Shown in pieces: positions 35,586 to 44,746 of a DNA stretch of 64,000 nucleotides (positions within the stretch are counted from its first letter, which is position 1; the number at the start of each line of letters is the position of its first letter). The stretch lies in assembly GCF_017744435.1 (NCBI RefSeq), contig NZ_JAGIBG010000003.1, positions 62,001 through 126,000 on the forward strand. The letters run 5' to 3'. The DNA comes from Pseudomonas sp. GTDB taxonomy: Bacteria > Pseudomonadota > Gammaproteobacteria > Pseudomonadales > Pseudomonadaceae. A model generated the notes under the pieces. The model was given only the letters and a program-made list of their open reading frames with translations. It had not been told where the DNA came from and ran no database searches. The translations under genes were made by a program, and so were the position numbers.

Positions 35586-36977
35586 ATGGATTACCTGCCG
35601 CTGTTCCACAAGCTGCAGGGCGGCCGGGTTCTGGTCGTCGGCGGCGGTGAGATCGCCTTGCGCAAGGCGCGCCTGCTGGCTGATGCCGGCGCCGCGCTGC
35701 GCGTGGTGGCGCCGGATGTCGACGGCCAGCTGGCCGCGTTGGCCCGGGAAGGTGGCGGAGAGGTGCTGGTGCGTGGCTATCAGGCGGCCGACCTGGTCGG
35801 CTGCCGGCTGGTGATCGCGGCCACCGACGACCCTGGGCTCAACGCCCAGGTGTCGGCCGATGCGCAGGCGTTGAGCCTGCCGGTCAACGTGGTGGATGCG
35901 CCGGCCCTGTGCACGGTGATCTTCCCGGCCATCGTCGACCGTTCGCCGTTGGTGATTGCGGTGTCCAGTGGCGGTGATGCCCCGGTGCTGGCGCGGCTGA
36001 TCCGCGCCAAGCTGGAGGCCTGGATTCCGTCGGCCTATGGCGAACTGGCCGGGCTGGCAGCGCGGTTCCGGCACAAGGTCAAATCCTTGTACCCGGACGT
36101 CAATCAGCGCCGTGGCTTCTGGGAAACCGTGTTCCAGGGCCCGATTGCCGAGCGCCAGCTGGCTGGGCAGGGCGCCGAGGCCGAGCGCCTGTTGCAGGCG
36201 ATGGTCGACGGTGCACCGGTGCAGCAGGGTGGTGAGGTGTATCTGGTGGGGGCGGGGCCGGGTGATCCGGACTTGCTGACCTTCCGTGCATTGCGCCTGA
36301 TGCAGCAGGCCGACGTGGTGCTGTACGACCGCCTGGTGGCACCTGCCATCATCGAGATGTGCCGGCGTGATGCCGAGCGTATCTATGTTGGCAAGCGCCG
36401 CGCTGACCATGCCGTGCCGCAGGACCAGATCAACCGCCTGCTGGTCGACCTCGCCCAGCAGGGCAAGCGTGTGTTGCGCCTGAAAGGCGGCGACCCGTTC
36501 ATCTTCGGCCGGGGTGGCGAAGAGATCGAAGAGCTGGCCGAGCACGGCATCCCGTTCCAGGTGGTACCGGGGATTACCGCGGCCAGTGGTTGTTCCGCCT
36601 ATGGCGGCATTCCGCTGACTCACCGTGACTATGCCCAGTCGGTGCGTTTCGTCACCGGGCACCTCAAGGATGGCACCAGCAACCTGCCGTGGGATGACCT
36701 GGTGGCGCCGGCCCAGACCCTGGTGTTCTACATGGGGTTGGTGGGGTTGCCGACCATCTGTGCCGAGCTGATTCGTCATGGGCGGGCGGCGAGTACGCCG
36801 GCGGCACTGGTGCAGCAGGGCACTACGCGCAATCAGCGGGTGTTCACCGGTACCTTGGCAGATCTGCCGGCGCTGGTGGCCCGGCATGAAGTGCATGCGC
36901 CGACCCTGGTGATTGTCGGGGAAGTGGTGCAACTGCGCGACAAGCTGGCCTGGTTTGAAGGTTCGCAGAACAGCTGA
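35586..36977 (+). CDS. cysG: Siroheme synthase (trifunctional CysG)
   Basis: 463 residues. The N-terminal precorrin-2 dehydrogenase/ferrochelatase half has the NAD site [20 protein letters not shown] and the catalytic-region [20 protein letters not shown]. The C-terminal SAM uroporphyrinogen methyltransferase half begins near residue 215 with [20 protein letters not shown] and contains [20 protein letters not shown]. It makes siroheme for sulfite and nitrite reductases. The ATG directly follows the serS stop codon. Confidence 0.97.
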   Translation: MDYLPLFHKLQGGRVLVVGGGEIALRKARLLADAGAALRVVAPDVDGQLAALAREGGGEVLVRGYQAADLVGCRLVIAATDDPGLNAQVSADAQALSLPVNVVDAPALCTVIFPAIVDRSPLVIAVSSGGDAPVLARLIRAKLEAWIPSAYGELAGLAARFRHKVKSLYPDVNQRRGFWETVFQGPIAERQLAGQGAEAERLLQAMVDGAPVQQGGEVYLVGAGPGDPDLLTFRALRLMQQADVVLYDRLVAPAIIEMCRRDAERIYVGKRRADHAVPQDQINRLLVDLAQQGKRVLRLKGGDPFIFGRGGEEIEELAEHGIPFQVVPGITAASGCSAYGGIPLTHRDYAQSVRFVTGHLKDGTSNLPWDDLVAPAQTLVFYMGLVGLPTICAELIRHGRAASTPAALVQQGTTRNQRVFTGTLADLPALVARHEVHAPTLVIVGEVVQLRDKLAWFEGSQNS

Positions 36978-36984
36978 AGCCGTC

Positions 36985-37116
36985 GGGGCCGCTTTGCGGC
37001 CCTTTCCGACCGGTCCGGCGCCCCGGCAAGGCCGCTCCTACAGGAAACGCGTATCCCCTGTAGGAGCGGCCTTGCCGGGGCGCCGGACCGGTCGGAAAGG
37101 GCTGCAACGCAGCCCC
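36985..37116. repeat. Paired inverted REP-like elements
   Basis: A long, nearly perfect palindrome. Outer arms are GGGGCCGCTTTGCGGCCC / GGGCTGCAACGCAGCCCC, with inner TTTCCGACCGGTCCGGCGCC segments and cores GGCAAGGCCGCTCCTACAGG. This core differs from the commoner GAGCGGGC type. Confidence 0.88.
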
Positions 37117-37123
37117 AGCGATC

Positions 37124-38083
37124 TCAAGCCTGGTAGATCCCTTTCCCCACCAACCGCTCCCGATCATGGGGCAGGTTGAAGTCCTGCAATGGCCCCTTGG
37201 GCACGATCCCGTTCGGGTTGATGGTCTTGTGGCTCATGTAATAGTGCTTCTGGATATGCTCCATATCCACCGTCCCAGCCACCCCCGGCCACTGGTACAG
37301 CTCGCGCAGCCAGTTGGACAGGTTGTGGTAGTCGCTCAACCGTCGCAGGTTGCACTTGAAGTGCCCGTGGTAGACCGCATCGAAGCGCACCAGGGTAGTG
37401 AACAGGCGCACATCGGCCTCGGTCAGGTATTCGCCAGCCAGGTAGCGATTGCGGCCCAGCAGCGCTTCCAGATGATCCAGCTCGTCGAATACCTCATCGA
37501 ACGCCGCCTCGTAGGCGTCCTGCGTGGTGGCGAAGCCTGCGCGGTATACACCGTTGTTTACCGCCGGGTAGATGCGTTCGTTCAACGCCTCGATGGTCGG
37601 GCGCAGCGGCTCGGGGTACAGGTCCAGGGTATTGCCGGTCAGCTCGTTGAACGCGCTGTTGAAGATGCGGATGATCTCCGACGACTCGTTGTTGACGATG
37701 CGCTTCTCTTGCTTGTCCCACAGCACGGGCACGGTCACGCGGCCAGTGTAGTGCGGGTCGTCCTGAGTGTAGCGCTGGTGCAGGTACTGCAGGGCATCGA
37801 GGTGGTCGCCGGTGGAGCCTTGCTGCCGGTCGAAGGTCCAGCCATGGTCTTGCATCAGCCAGCTGACCACCGATACGTCGATCAGCGGTTCCAGGCCTTT
37901 GAGGGCGCGGAAGATCAGGGTGCGATGGGCCCATGGGCAGGCCAGCGAGACGTACAGGTGATAACGGCCGGCTTCCGGGGCGGGCAACTGATTGCGGCGC
38001 TGGGCGTTTTCCCGTTTGAAGGTGCCGTCCTTGCCGTTTTCATACCACTGGTCATGCCAGCGGCCGTCGATCAAAAGGCCCAT
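37124..38083 (-). CDS. Glutathionyl-hydroquinone reductase (Xi-class GST, YqjG-like)
   Basis: 319 residues. The active-site cysteine is Cys49 in VSLACPWAHRT, the CPWA motif that separates Xi-class glutathionyl-hydroquinone reductases from classical GSTs. The long N-terminal lead (GRYHLYVSL), the NNESSEIIRIFNSAF segment and the C-terminal FTTLVRFDAVYHGHFKCNLR are typical. These enzymes reduce glutathionylated hydroquinones using GSH. It is a single gene convergent with cysG. Confidence 0.93.
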   Translation of the reverse strand: MGLLIDGRWHDQWYENGKDGTFKRENAQRRNQLPAPEAGRYHLYVSLACPWAHRTLIFRALKGLEPLIDVSVVSWLMQDHGWTFDRQQGSTGDHLDALQYLHQRYTQDDPHYTGRVTVPVLWDKQEKRIVNNESSEIIRIFNSAFNELTGNTLDLYPEPLRPTIEALNERIYPAVNNGVYRAGFATTQDAYEAAFDEVFDELDHLEALLGRNRYLAGEYLTEADVRLFTTLVRFDAVYHGHFKCNLRRLSDYHNLSNWLRELYQWPGVAGTVDMEHIQKHYYMSHKTINPNGIVPKGPLQDFNLPHDRERLVGKGIYQA

Positions 38084-38176
38084 GGTGAGCTCCTCGGAAA
38101 CAAAGTTGTTTGTCGTTGGAGCCCAGTCTAGGTGAAATCGTTCGAATAACTAGCGCAAAGACCGCACCCTTATTAT

Positions 38177-39181
38177 CTAGATATCCGATTGGTTTCGTGC
38201 GGCCCAGTAACCACGTGCGGTGGCGAAAGCCTGTTCGCGATCCTGGCCAAGGCTACGCAGCGCCAGGGCCATGGTCGCTACAACGGCCATTTCGCCGTAG
38301 CTGTCCTCGGCTTCGCCACGCCACACCGCCAGCAGCTGCTCGGGCTGCAGGCTCGGTGGTTTTACATGGCGGCGTTCGCTCAGTGCCGGCCATTCCTCGT
38401 CCCAGGCTTCGCCTGCGCTGGTGCCGTAGAGGTGGCTGATGACATCGGGGTTGACCTCGATCTCGCCGCCGTCGCCCTTGATCACCACGGCATGGTCGCC
38501 GAGCAGGCGGCTGGCTTCGCGGTGCACCGCCTGGTAGCCGGGGTGGAAGATGCTCTGCAGGCCGCAGCGTGCACCTAGCGGATTCAACACCCGCGCCAGG
38601 GAGTGGATGGGCGAGCGCAGGCCAAGGGTGTTGCGCAGGTCGATCATCCGCTGCAACTGCGGTGCCCAGTCGTGCAGTGGGGCAAAGGCCAGGCGCTGTT
38701 GGTCGAGCGCCTGGCTGACCGCCGCCCAGTCACGGCACAGCGGGATCTCCAGCAGTGCCAGCAGCTGTTCGGTATACATGCGCCCGGCGGTGTGGGCGCC
38801 GCCGCCGTGCATGAGGATGCGCACGCCATTGGCGGCCAGGCACTTGGCGCTCAGCAGGTACCAGGGCAGGTGGCGCTTCTTGCCGGCGTAGGTTGGCCAG
38901 TCGATGTCCACGGCGATACGCGGCGCCTGCAGGTGGGCACGCAGGGCTTCGGTGAAGCCGGCAAGCTCTTCGGCGCTTTCTTCCTTGTGCCGCAGCAGCA
39001 TCAGGAAGGCACCCAGCTGGGTGTCCTCGACCTTGCCTTCCAGCAGCAGGGTCATGGCGGCGCGGGCTTCCTCGCGGGTCAGGCCGCGGGCGCCGCGTTT
39101 GCCTTTGCCAAGGATGCGCACGAATTCGGCGAACGGGTGTTCGGCCGGGGTTTCCAGGGTCAGCGGGCGGGCGTCGGTCAT
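38177..39181 (-). CDS. ybiB: TrpD2/YbiB-like glycosyltransferase-family protein
   Basis: 334 residues from MTDARPLTLETPAEHPFAEF. The fold resembles anthranilate phosphoribosyltransferase (helical GLTREEARAAMTLLLEGKVE domain, then a Rossmann-like domain with LMHGGG and LRNTLGLRSPIHSLARVLNP). The YbiB/TrpD2 subfamily binds nucleic acids and is not a tryptophan enzyme. It is coupled to tusE by an ATGA overlap, so it is the last gene of the tusDCBE operon. Confidence 0.9.
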   Translation of the reverse strand: MTDARPLTLETPAEHPFAEFVRILGKGKRGARGLTREEARAAMTLLLEGKVEDTQLGAFLMLLRHKEESAEELAGFTEALRAHLQAPRIAVDIDWPTYAGKKRHLPWYLLSAKCLAANGVRILMHGGGAHTAGRMYTEQLLALLEIPLCRDWAAVSQALDQQRLAFAPLHDWAPQLQRMIDLRNTLGLRSPIHSLARVLNPLGARCGLQSIFHPGYQAVHREASRLLGDHAVVIKGDGGEIEVNPDVISHLYGTSAGEAWDEEWPALSERRHVKPPSLQPEQLLAVWRGEAEDSYGEMAVVATMALALRSLGQDREQAFATARGYWAARNQSDI

Positions 39182-39513
39182 ATGCAATTGGTCGGCTTGG
39201 GCAGGCCCGCCAGCTTGGCGGCGAGTTTGGCGGGGGTGCCGTTGAACAGGCGGTTGAGGTGCGGGCTGTTGCCCTTTTCCGTGCCCAGCTTGAGCGCGGT
39301 GTACTTGATCAGCGGGCGGGTGGCCGGCGATAGCTGGTATTCGTCGTAGAACTGGCGCAGCAGTTCGAGGATTTCCCAGTGGTCGGCGGTCAGGGCAATG
39401 CTTTCGCGCTGGGCCAGCGCCTCGGCGACGGGGTGCGACCAGTCTTGCAGGTCGACCAGGAAGCCGTCCTTGTCCAGGGCGATGGCGCGATCGCCAACGT
39501 TCAGCGTACTCAT
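39178..39513 (-). CDS. tusE: Sulfurtransferase TusE (DsrC family)
   Basis: 111 residues. The DsrC fold is seen in VGDRAIALDKDGFLVDLQDW, HWEILELLRQFYDEYQLSPA and RPLIKYTALKLGTEKGNSPH. The penultimate Cys in KPTNCI is the sulfur-carrying residue. TusE takes persulfide from TusBCD and passes it to MnmA. It overlaps tusB upstream and ybiB downstream by 4 bp each. Confidence 0.95.
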   Translation of the reverse strand: MSTLNVGDRAIALDKDGFLVDLQDWSHPVAEALAQRESIALTADHWEILELLRQFYDEYQLSPATRPLIKYTALKLGTEKGNSPHLNRLFNGTPAKLAAKLAGLPKPTNCI

Positions 39514-39806
39514 AGCCAGCTGTTGACCTTGTCGTAGTGCAGCGAAAGCTCGACGAAGGCCTGGTAGTCCACGGCCTTGGCCAGCGTGCTGCTGATGCCA
39601 CGGGCCTGCAGGTCTTCGTCGAGGGCGAACAGGCGTTGCGCCAAGTTGGCAGCCTGCAGCTGGCGTTGCGTGTCACTGCCGTCGCGCAGGGCGTAGACCG
39701 CATCGCCGCACAGCAGCACGCCATCGTCAGTGCCCAACAGGCGCAGGCAGCTGTCCAGGCGCTCGTCGCCGAACGGGGAGTGGGATAACACGTGCAGGGT
39801 TGGCAT
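39510..39806 (-). CDS. tusB: Sulfur relay protein TusB
   Basis: 98 residues of the DsrH/TusB family: MPTLHVLSHSPFGDERLDSC, GDAVYALRDGSD and the C-terminal YQAFVELSLHYDKVNSWL. It forms the TusBCD hexamer that relays sulfur in s2U tRNA modification. Its ATG overlaps the tusC stop (TGATG) and its end overlaps the tusE start. Confidence 0.93.
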   Translation of the reverse strand: MPTLHVLSHSPFGDERLDSCLRLLGTDDGVLLCGDAVYALRDGSDTQRQLQAANLAQRLFALDEDLQARGISSTLAKAVDYQAFVELSLHYDKVNSWL

Positions 39807-40165
39807 CAGAGCGTCACCACTTGGTCGAAACGGGCAATCAGGGCTTGCAGGGCTGTGTCGTCGAGCACTTCCACCGGTAGATCCAGGCCATCGGCGGCCA
39901 GGCCACGGCGCGCCAGGCTGTGCTGACAGGCAAACAGCTCTTCGACGCCGAACATCGGCAGCGCCTGCAGGTTGGCGGCGAGGTTCTTCTGCTCCACGGC
40001 GGCGGGTTGCTGGCCGGGCGCCAGCTGGAACACGCCGTCATCGAGGAACAGCATGGCCAGCGGCAGGTCGAAGGCGCCGCCGGCCAGGGCGATATCCAGC
40101 GCTTCGCGGGCGGATGGGCCGTTCCACGGCGCCTGGCGGCTGATGATCAACATGGACTTGGCCAT
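39806..40165 (-). CDS. tusC: Sulfur relay protein TusC
   Basis: 119 residues of the DsrF/TusC family from MAKSMLIISRQAPWNGPSAR. It continues with LAMLFLDDGVFQLAPGQQPA and a C-terminal FDQVVTL. It is a structural subunit of TusBCD. It starts 1 bp after the tusD stop. Confidence 0.93.
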   Translation of the reverse strand: MAKSMLIISRQAPWNGPSAREALDIALAGGAFDLPLAMLFLDDGVFQLAPGQQPAAVEQKNLAANLQALPMFGVEELFACQHSLARRGLAADGLDLPVEVLDDTALQALIARFDQVVTL

Positions 40166-40166
40166 T

Positions 40167-40559
40167 TCAGTCGCCTCCGAAGCAGACCAGGCGGTCGGCA
40201 GTTTGTGCAGCTTCATGCAGTTGGCCGAGGCCAGACAGCTCCCACGGCTTGGGCAGGTTCACCGCCGGGCGCTGGTAGCGGCTGGCTTCGGCTTCATCGA
40301 GCACGCCACGGCGCAGGGCGGCGGCGATGCACACCACGGCGTCGAGCCGGTTGATGTCGATGAAGGCCCGCCACTGCGCGGCGATGTCTTGTTCATCCTG
40401 GGGCGTGACCACGTTGGCCGAGGCGCTGTGCACCCCGTCCTGGTAGAAGAACAGCCGGGCAATCTCATGCCCGCCAGCCAGCAGCGTCTCGGCGAAGCGC
40501 AAGGCGCGGCGCGAGGAGGGCGCATGGGCCGGGGAAAAAACCGCGATTGCGAATTTCAT
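40167..40559 (-). CDS. tusD: Sulfurtransferase TusD
   Basis: 130 residues of the DsrE/TusD family: MKFAIAVFSPAHAPSSRRAL, ARLFFYQDGVHSASANVVTP and the conserved VVCIAAALRRGVLD segment. The Cys of VVCIAAALRRG is the persulfide-carrying residue in this family. First gene of tusDCBE-ybiB; the MnmA acceptor is encoded 20 kb to the left. Confidence 0.95.
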   Translation of the reverse strand: MKFAIAVFSPAHAPSSRRALRFAETLLAGGHEIARLFFYQDGVHSASANVVTPQDEQDIAAQWRAFIDINRLDAVVCIAAALRRGVLDEAEASRYQRPAVNLPKPWELSGLGQLHEAAQTADRLVCFGGD

Positions 40560-40593
40560 GGGCAACTCGTGCAAAGGAATGCCGCCATGATAA

Positions 40594-40626
40594 AGCAAAA
40601 AGCCCGCGCAAGTGGGCGCGGGCTTT
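40594..40626 (-). terminator. Rho-independent terminator of the nucleobase permease gene
   Basis: On the minus strand an AAAGCCCGCGC / GCGCGGGCTTT stem runs into TTTTTGCTTTA. It is 20 bp after the permease stop and upstream of tusD. Confidence 0.9.
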
Positions 40627-40646
40627 GTCGGCAGGGCAAGCGCGGA

Positions 40647-42026
40647 TCAGGCGTTTTCCTTGCTCTCCGGCAGGAACCAGTTCAGCAGCAGGGCGCAGAT
40701 GCCACCGGTGGCCACCCCCGATTCCAATACATGGCGGATCGCCGCTGGCATGTGCGCCAGGAACTCCGGCACCTGTGCCACGCCCAGGCCCAGCGCCAGC
40801 GAAACGGCGATGATCAGCAGGGCGCGACGGTCCAGGCGAGTACTGGCCAGGATGTTGATGCCCGACGCGGCAACCGCGCCGAACATGACCATGGCCGCGC
40901 CACCCAGCACCGGCTCAGGCACCGCCTGAATCACACCGGCCACGCTCGGGAACAGGCCCAGCAGCACCAGCATGACGGCAATCCAGATACCGATATGGCG
41001 GCTGGCAATACCGGTCAGCTGAATCACGCCGTTGTTCTGGGCGAAGACCGAGCTGGGGAAGGTATTGAACAGGCCGGCCAGCAGCGAGTTGGCACCGTTG
41101 ACCAGCACGCCGCCCTTGATGCGCGACATCCACAGCGGGCCTTCGACCGGCTGGCGCGAGACCTTGCTGGTGGCGGTAACGTCACCAATCGCTTCCAGCG
41201 AAGTCACCAGGTAGATCACCAGCATCGGGATGAACAGCGCCCAGGAGAAGCCCAGGCCGAAATGCAGCGGCGTCGGCACCTGGAACAGCGCGGCTTCGTG
41301 CATGCCGGTGAAGTCCAGGCGGCCGAGGTAACCGGCCAGGGCATAGCCGACCGCCAGGGCAATGACGATCGCGCAGCTGCGCATCCACACCACCGGGATA
41401 CGGTTTAGGATCACGATCACCGCCAGCACAGCGCCCGACAGCAGCAGGTTTTCGCCGTTGGCAAAGGTGCCATTGGCCATGGCGCCGAAGCCGCCACCCA
41501 TGCTGATCAGGCCGACCTTGATCAGGGTCAGGCCGATCATCAGCACGACGATACCGGTTACCAGCGGAGTGATCAGGCGTTTGACGAACGGCAGGATGCG
41601 CGACACGCCCATCTCGACGAACGAGCCCGCAATCACCACACCGAAGATCGCCGCCATCACGCTTTCGACCGGCGTGCCCTGCTTGACCATCAGCGCGCCA
41701 CCGGCAATCAGCGGCCCGACAAAGTTGAAGCTGGTGCCCTGCACAATCAGCAAACCGGCACCGAACGGGCCGAAACGCTTGCACTGGACGAAGGTGGCAA
41801 TACCGGAGATCACCAGCGACATGGAGACGATGAGGTTGGTATCGCGAGCCGAAACGCCCAACGCCTGGCAGATCAGCAGGCCAGGGGTGACGATTGGCAC
41901 GATGATCGCCAGCAGATGCTGCAGCGCTGCCAGCAGGCCGATCAACAGCCGTGGCTTGTCCTCAAGGCCAAGTACCAGTTCGTTGGCAGGCGCCGTGGCG
42001 CCCGGGCTGTGTTCGTGTGAGCTCAT
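40647..42026 (-). CDS. NCS2-family nucleobase/urate:cation symporter
   Basis: A 459-residue inner-membrane protein with 14 expected membrane segments. NCS2 hallmarks are LAALQHLLAIIVPIVTPGLL (QH motif in TM1), QGTSFNFVGPLI, and the TM8 region VIYLVTSLEAIGDVTATSKV with the Glu-x-x-Gly-Asp substrate motif. NGVIQLTGIASR is the TM10 substrate-binding segment. This clade transports uric acid or xanthine. No purine catabolic genes are adjacent. It has its own terminator. Confidence 0.92.
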   Translation of the reverse strand: MSSHEHSPGATAPANELVLGLEDKPRLLIGLLAALQHLLAIIVPIVTPGLLICQALGVSARDTNLIVSMSLVISGIATFVQCKRFGPFGAGLLIVQGTSFNFVGPLIAGGALMVKQGTPVESVMAAIFGVVIAGSFVEMGVSRILPFVKRLITPLVTGIVVLMIGLTLIKVGLISMGGGFGAMANGTFANGENLLLSGAVLAVIVILNRIPVVWMRSCAIVIALAVGYALAGYLGRLDFTGMHEAALFQVPTPLHFGLGFSWALFIPMLVIYLVTSLEAIGDVTATSKVSRQPVEGPLWMSRIKGGVLVNGANSLLAGLFNTFPSSVFAQNNGVIQLTGIASRHIGIWIAVMLVLLGLFPSVAGVIQAVPEPVLGGAAMVMFGAVAASGINILASTRLDRRALLIIAVSLALGLGVAQVPEFLAHMPAAIRHVLESGVATGGICALLLNWFLPESKENA

Positions 42027-42162
42027 CGGTGAAGCTGCCCCGGTAGAAAAAAGGAGCGCATTCTACGGGCAGACGTGCGATTGCGGTAGGGGAATGCACG
42101 ATACCGACAAGATCGGCGATCATTTGCATAACTATCTGACTTTTAAGTCAAAGAATGGGCGC

Positions 42163-42186
42163 AAAAAAGCCCGCCTAAGCGGGCTC
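42163..42186 (-). terminator. Terminator of the Bax-inhibitor-like gene
   Basis: On the minus strand an AGCCCGC / GCGGGCT stem is followed by TTTTTTG, 20 bp after the stop codon. Confidence 0.88.
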
Positions 42187-42205
42187 TTCTGTAAAACCAA
42201 CCCAA

Positions 42206-42877
42206 TCAGTCGTCGCGGCCCATGATGCCGAACAGCTGCAGCAGGCTGATGAACAGGTTGTAGATCGATACATACAGGCTGATGGTCGCCATGATGTAGT
42301 TGCGCTCACCGCCATGAATGATCGCGCTGGTCTGGAACAGGATGCAGACCGACGAGAACAGCACGAAGCCAGCGCTGATTGCCAGTTGCAGGCCGCTGAT
42401 CTGGAAGAAGAAGCTCGCAACCACGGCACCCAGCAGCACAAAGAAGCCAGCGGTGATGAAGCCGCTGAGGAAGCTCATGTCCTTGCGGGTGATCAGCACA
42501 TAGGCCGACAGACCACCGAACACCAGCGCGGTCATGGCGAAGGCCGAGCTGACCACTTCGGCGCCACCGGCCATGCCCAGGTGACGGTTGAGGATCGGGC
42601 CGAGGATAAAGCCCATGAAGCCGGTGAGGGCGAAGGTGGACACCAGGCCCCAGACCGAATCACGCAGTTTGTTGGTCAGGAAGAAGAGACCGTAGAAGCC
42701 GATCAGCACGACAAACACGTTCGGGTAACCGACACGCATCTGCTGGGCGACGAAGGCCATGACACCGCTGAAGGCGAGGGTGAGTGCCAGCAGGCTGTAC
42801 GTGTTGCGCAGGACTTTGCTGACCTCCTGCTGCTCGGCTTGCTGGCCGTGGTGTACGGCATAATCCTGTTCGCGCAT
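42206..42877 (-). CDS. Bax inhibitor-1/YccA family membrane protein
   Basis: 223 residues with seven membrane segments, from ATG 42877 with AAGGAG upstream. Family segments are LRNTYSLLALTLAFSGVMAF, GFMGFILGPILNRHL and the C-terminal ATISLYVSIYNLFISLLQLF plus GIMGRDD. E. coli YccA binds and inhibits the FtsH protease and protects SecY. The same function is inferred here. It is upstream of tRNA-Ser and transcribed away from it. Confidence 0.93.
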   Translation of the reverse strand: MREQDYAVHHGQQAEQQEVSKVLRNTYSLLALTLAFSGVMAFVAQQMRVGYPNVFVVLIGFYGLFFLTNKLRDSVWGLVSTFALTGFMGFILGPILNRHLGMAGGAEVVSSAFAMTALVFGGLSAYVLITRKDMSFLSGFITAGFFVLLGAVVASFFFQISGLQLAISAGFVLFSSVCILFQTSAIIHGGERNYIMATISLYVSIYNLFISLLQLFGIMGRDD

Positions 42878-43009
42878 GGCGACACTCCTTATGGATCCAT
42901 GGTTTTGGACGTTCAGATGCAAGCAGTCTAACAGAGGCTCCACAACCCGCGACACAGAGAGTTTGACAGCGTGTTTCATTACGGTATTATGGCGGCCGCA
43001 AAACGAGCT

Positions 43010-43097
43010 GGAAGCGTGGCCGAGTGGTTTAAGGCAACGGTCTTGAAAACCGTCGATGGGCAACTATCCTAGAGTTCGAATCTCTACGCTTCCGCCA
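43010..43097 (+). tRNA. tRNA-Ser(UGA)
   Basis: An 88-nt tRNA with a 7-bp acceptor stem GGAAGCG/CGCTTCC, discriminator G and encoded CCA. The anticodon loop is CTTGAAA (anticodon TGA), there is a long variable arm as expected for tRNA-Ser, and the T loop is GTTCGAATC. Its last 61 nt are repeated exactly at 47590-47650, marking it as the insertion target of the adjacent phage remnant. The gene itself is intact. Confidence 0.97.
43037..43097 (+). repeat. Attachment site (left), 61-bp direct repeat
   Basis: The 3' portion of tRNA-Ser from the anticodon stem to the CCA end. It is identical over 61 bp to 47590-47650; flanking bases differ immediately on both sides. This is the classical att core of a tRNA-integrating phage or island. 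Confidence 0.93.
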
Positions 43098-43112
43098 CTA
43101 ATTCTGATTAAG

Positions 43113-43136
43113 ACCCTGATAATTCAGGGTTTTTTT
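43113..43136 (+). terminator. Terminator after tRNA-Ser (phage-side copy)
   Basis: An ACCCTGA-TAAT-TCAGGGT hairpin followed by six or more T. It resembles the hairpin after the right att site, so the incoming element supplied a substitute tRNA terminator. Confidence 0.85.
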
Positions 43137-43139
43137 ATG

Positions 43140-43734
43140 CATCCAATATCTCAGCCCATCCTTTAGCAGAGCGACTCATCGCACCTGCTAATCTGTCAAG
43201 CGGAAGCTGTCTCGCTTCAGTCAGGTGTTTGCCAACCGAAAACCATGCACTCATAGCTGGATTTCGACCCTTTAAGCGACAGGCAGCGAAGTCTTAGGTT
43301 TTAACTGTGCTTTGGATGCTGGGCATTGGAAGAGATGCTCCTTGGTTCGGCGGATAGGACGGTTTGTCTCAGCGGTGCCCAGTCACCCACTACCGCGTTC
43401 TGCAAAGCCACCTTGAGGCGTTATGCGCCAGTTCAAATGGGCCTCAGCTACCGGCAGATTTTCGAGTGGCAGAAACCCGACCAACATTCAGCGAGCTGAC
43501 CGGTTCCTCTACCTGCAGTAGCACGCATTCGGCGGCGAGGTCACCTGGCAGACGTTCGGCACCGCCACCACTGAGCCGGCTATCAATCTGCTGCGCTTTG
43601 AGGAGAATCTGTCCGCGGCATGGCAACGCCTCGTCGGCACCTATGTCGAAAATTTGTCCTGGCTCGCCTGTGCCGAGCGCTACGATCGACCACACCTTCT
43701 TCTTCATGCCCCCTTACTGGCAGACTACTGGCTA
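43140..43734. other. Degenerate unrecognised segment of the prophage remnant
   Basis: No intact gene. A plus-strand reading frame from about 43500 to 43700 has strong GC third-position bias and reads FGGEVTWQTFGTATTEP, then INLLRFEENLSAAWQRLVGT, with an in-frame TAG just upstream. I do not recognise the family. The 43140-43360 part is AT-richer and shows nothing. The segment ends where the IS remnant begins. Confidence 0.4.
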
Positions 43735-44468
43735 TGGCATGGAGCAAGCTGGCGAGGCCATAGCGGCGTAGCTTTTCGCAAGCTTGTCGAAGCGGCTAGC
43801 GTTCCTGCGCTTCTCATTCAGCCGGCCAAGCATGCGCTCAAAGATGTTGCACTGCCGGTACTTGGGCCGATCAAACAGTCTGGGTAAGCCAGGTTTGGCT
43901 TTGCGCTTCATTGAGCGCAGCGGGATGACAGGCTGCATTCGATGTTGATCGCAGTAGCGGCGTAGCGCTTCGGTGTCGTAGCCCTTGTCAGCAAGCAACC
44001 ATTTACAGCGTTTACGCGGGCGGCCACGTTGGCTTGAGGGAATGCTGACGTCGTCCAGCAAGTCTGGGCGTAGCTGATGTCACTGGCTTGACCGCCAGAG
44101 AGAAGGAAGCGCAACGGTGTCCCGTTGGCGTCGCAGAGCATATGGTTTTTGGTTGTAAGGCCGCCGCGACTGCGGCCTAGAGCGTGATCGGGAGGTTCGT
44201 CAGGCTCATTCAGTCGCAGGTGCAAGCGTTTGAGCATTTGATCGAATGTCCCGTGGTTTCGCCAACCCCGAAACCGTTGATAGGCCGTTGACTGCGGGCC
44301 AAAGCGATCAGGCATATCTCGCCATGCGTCACCCTGGCAGAGCACCCAGAGCACGCCATCGAGCATCAACCGGTCGCTTAGTCGGGGCTGCCCCCGACTA
44401 TGGTTTTCGATGGAGAGATCAGAGACCACGTCCCAGGCCTCGTCCGAGAGTTCGTAACGCTTTGCCAT
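43732..44468 (-). pseudogene. IS5-family transposase, frameshifted and 3' truncated
   Basis: The first part (44468 to about 44060) reads [20 protein letters not shown], then a DUF4096-type segment and [20 protein letters not shown] with the first catalytic Asp. The second part reads [27 protein letters not shown] (second Asp) and CNIFERMLGRLNEKRRNASR (catalytic Glu). The two are joined by a -1 shift at CAGACTTGC near 44065-44070, without an A-rich slippery heptamer, so a one-base loss is likelier than programmed frameshifting. The C-terminus is cut off. Confidence 0.88.
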
Positions 44469-44512
44469 ACAGAATTCCTCTCCGTCGATGGCGGGGGGCT
44501 TTACAAAATCTC
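43735..44512 (-). mobile_element. Truncated IS5-family insertion sequence
   Basis: The sequence from the putative end near GAGATTTTGTAAAGCCCCCC (complement, about 44490-44511) through the transposase. The other end is missing: the transposase stops abruptly after SPACSM, so the terminal inverted repeat and the last residues are gone. No target-site duplication can be matched. It is a relic within the prophage remnant. Confidence 0.8.
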
Positions 44513-44563
44513 AGCGTTCGAGGGGCGGTGATTGGGTTTCTCGGGATTTCGTTCAGAGCCTAG

Positions 44564-44746
44564 AACGGCATCCGAGCCCTGAGCAAGCTGCTCATCAACT
44601 ACCGAGGCTGAGACGGCATGACAGGCGTAGGCGGTAAGGGCATCGACACTGTGCTGGAGACCATCAACCGCTGGGCGCCGAGCAACGAGAACGACACCCA
44701 GTCCTATGCTGGCGGGGCCTTCGTGATCATTGAGGAGTGCGCTTGA
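44564..44746 (+). pseudogene. Phage endolysin/structural-protein fragment (INRWAP type)
   Basis: The frame reads NGIRALSKLLINYRG, an in-frame TGA at 44609-44611, then GVGGKGIDTVLETINRWAPS and NENDTQSYAGG before a stop. The GIRAL...I-INRWAPxxENDT pattern is known from phage muramidase/structural P5-like proteins. The 5' part is absent, replaced by the IS end, and the 3' part is truncated. It runs directly into the next phage frame (TGATG). Confidence 0.7.

Noticed and set aside
43732..44468. Programmed frameshift in the IS5 transposase
   Set aside because: The junction CAGACTTGC has no slippery heptamer, and the element lacks its C-terminus and one end. A simple deletion in a dead element is the better reading.
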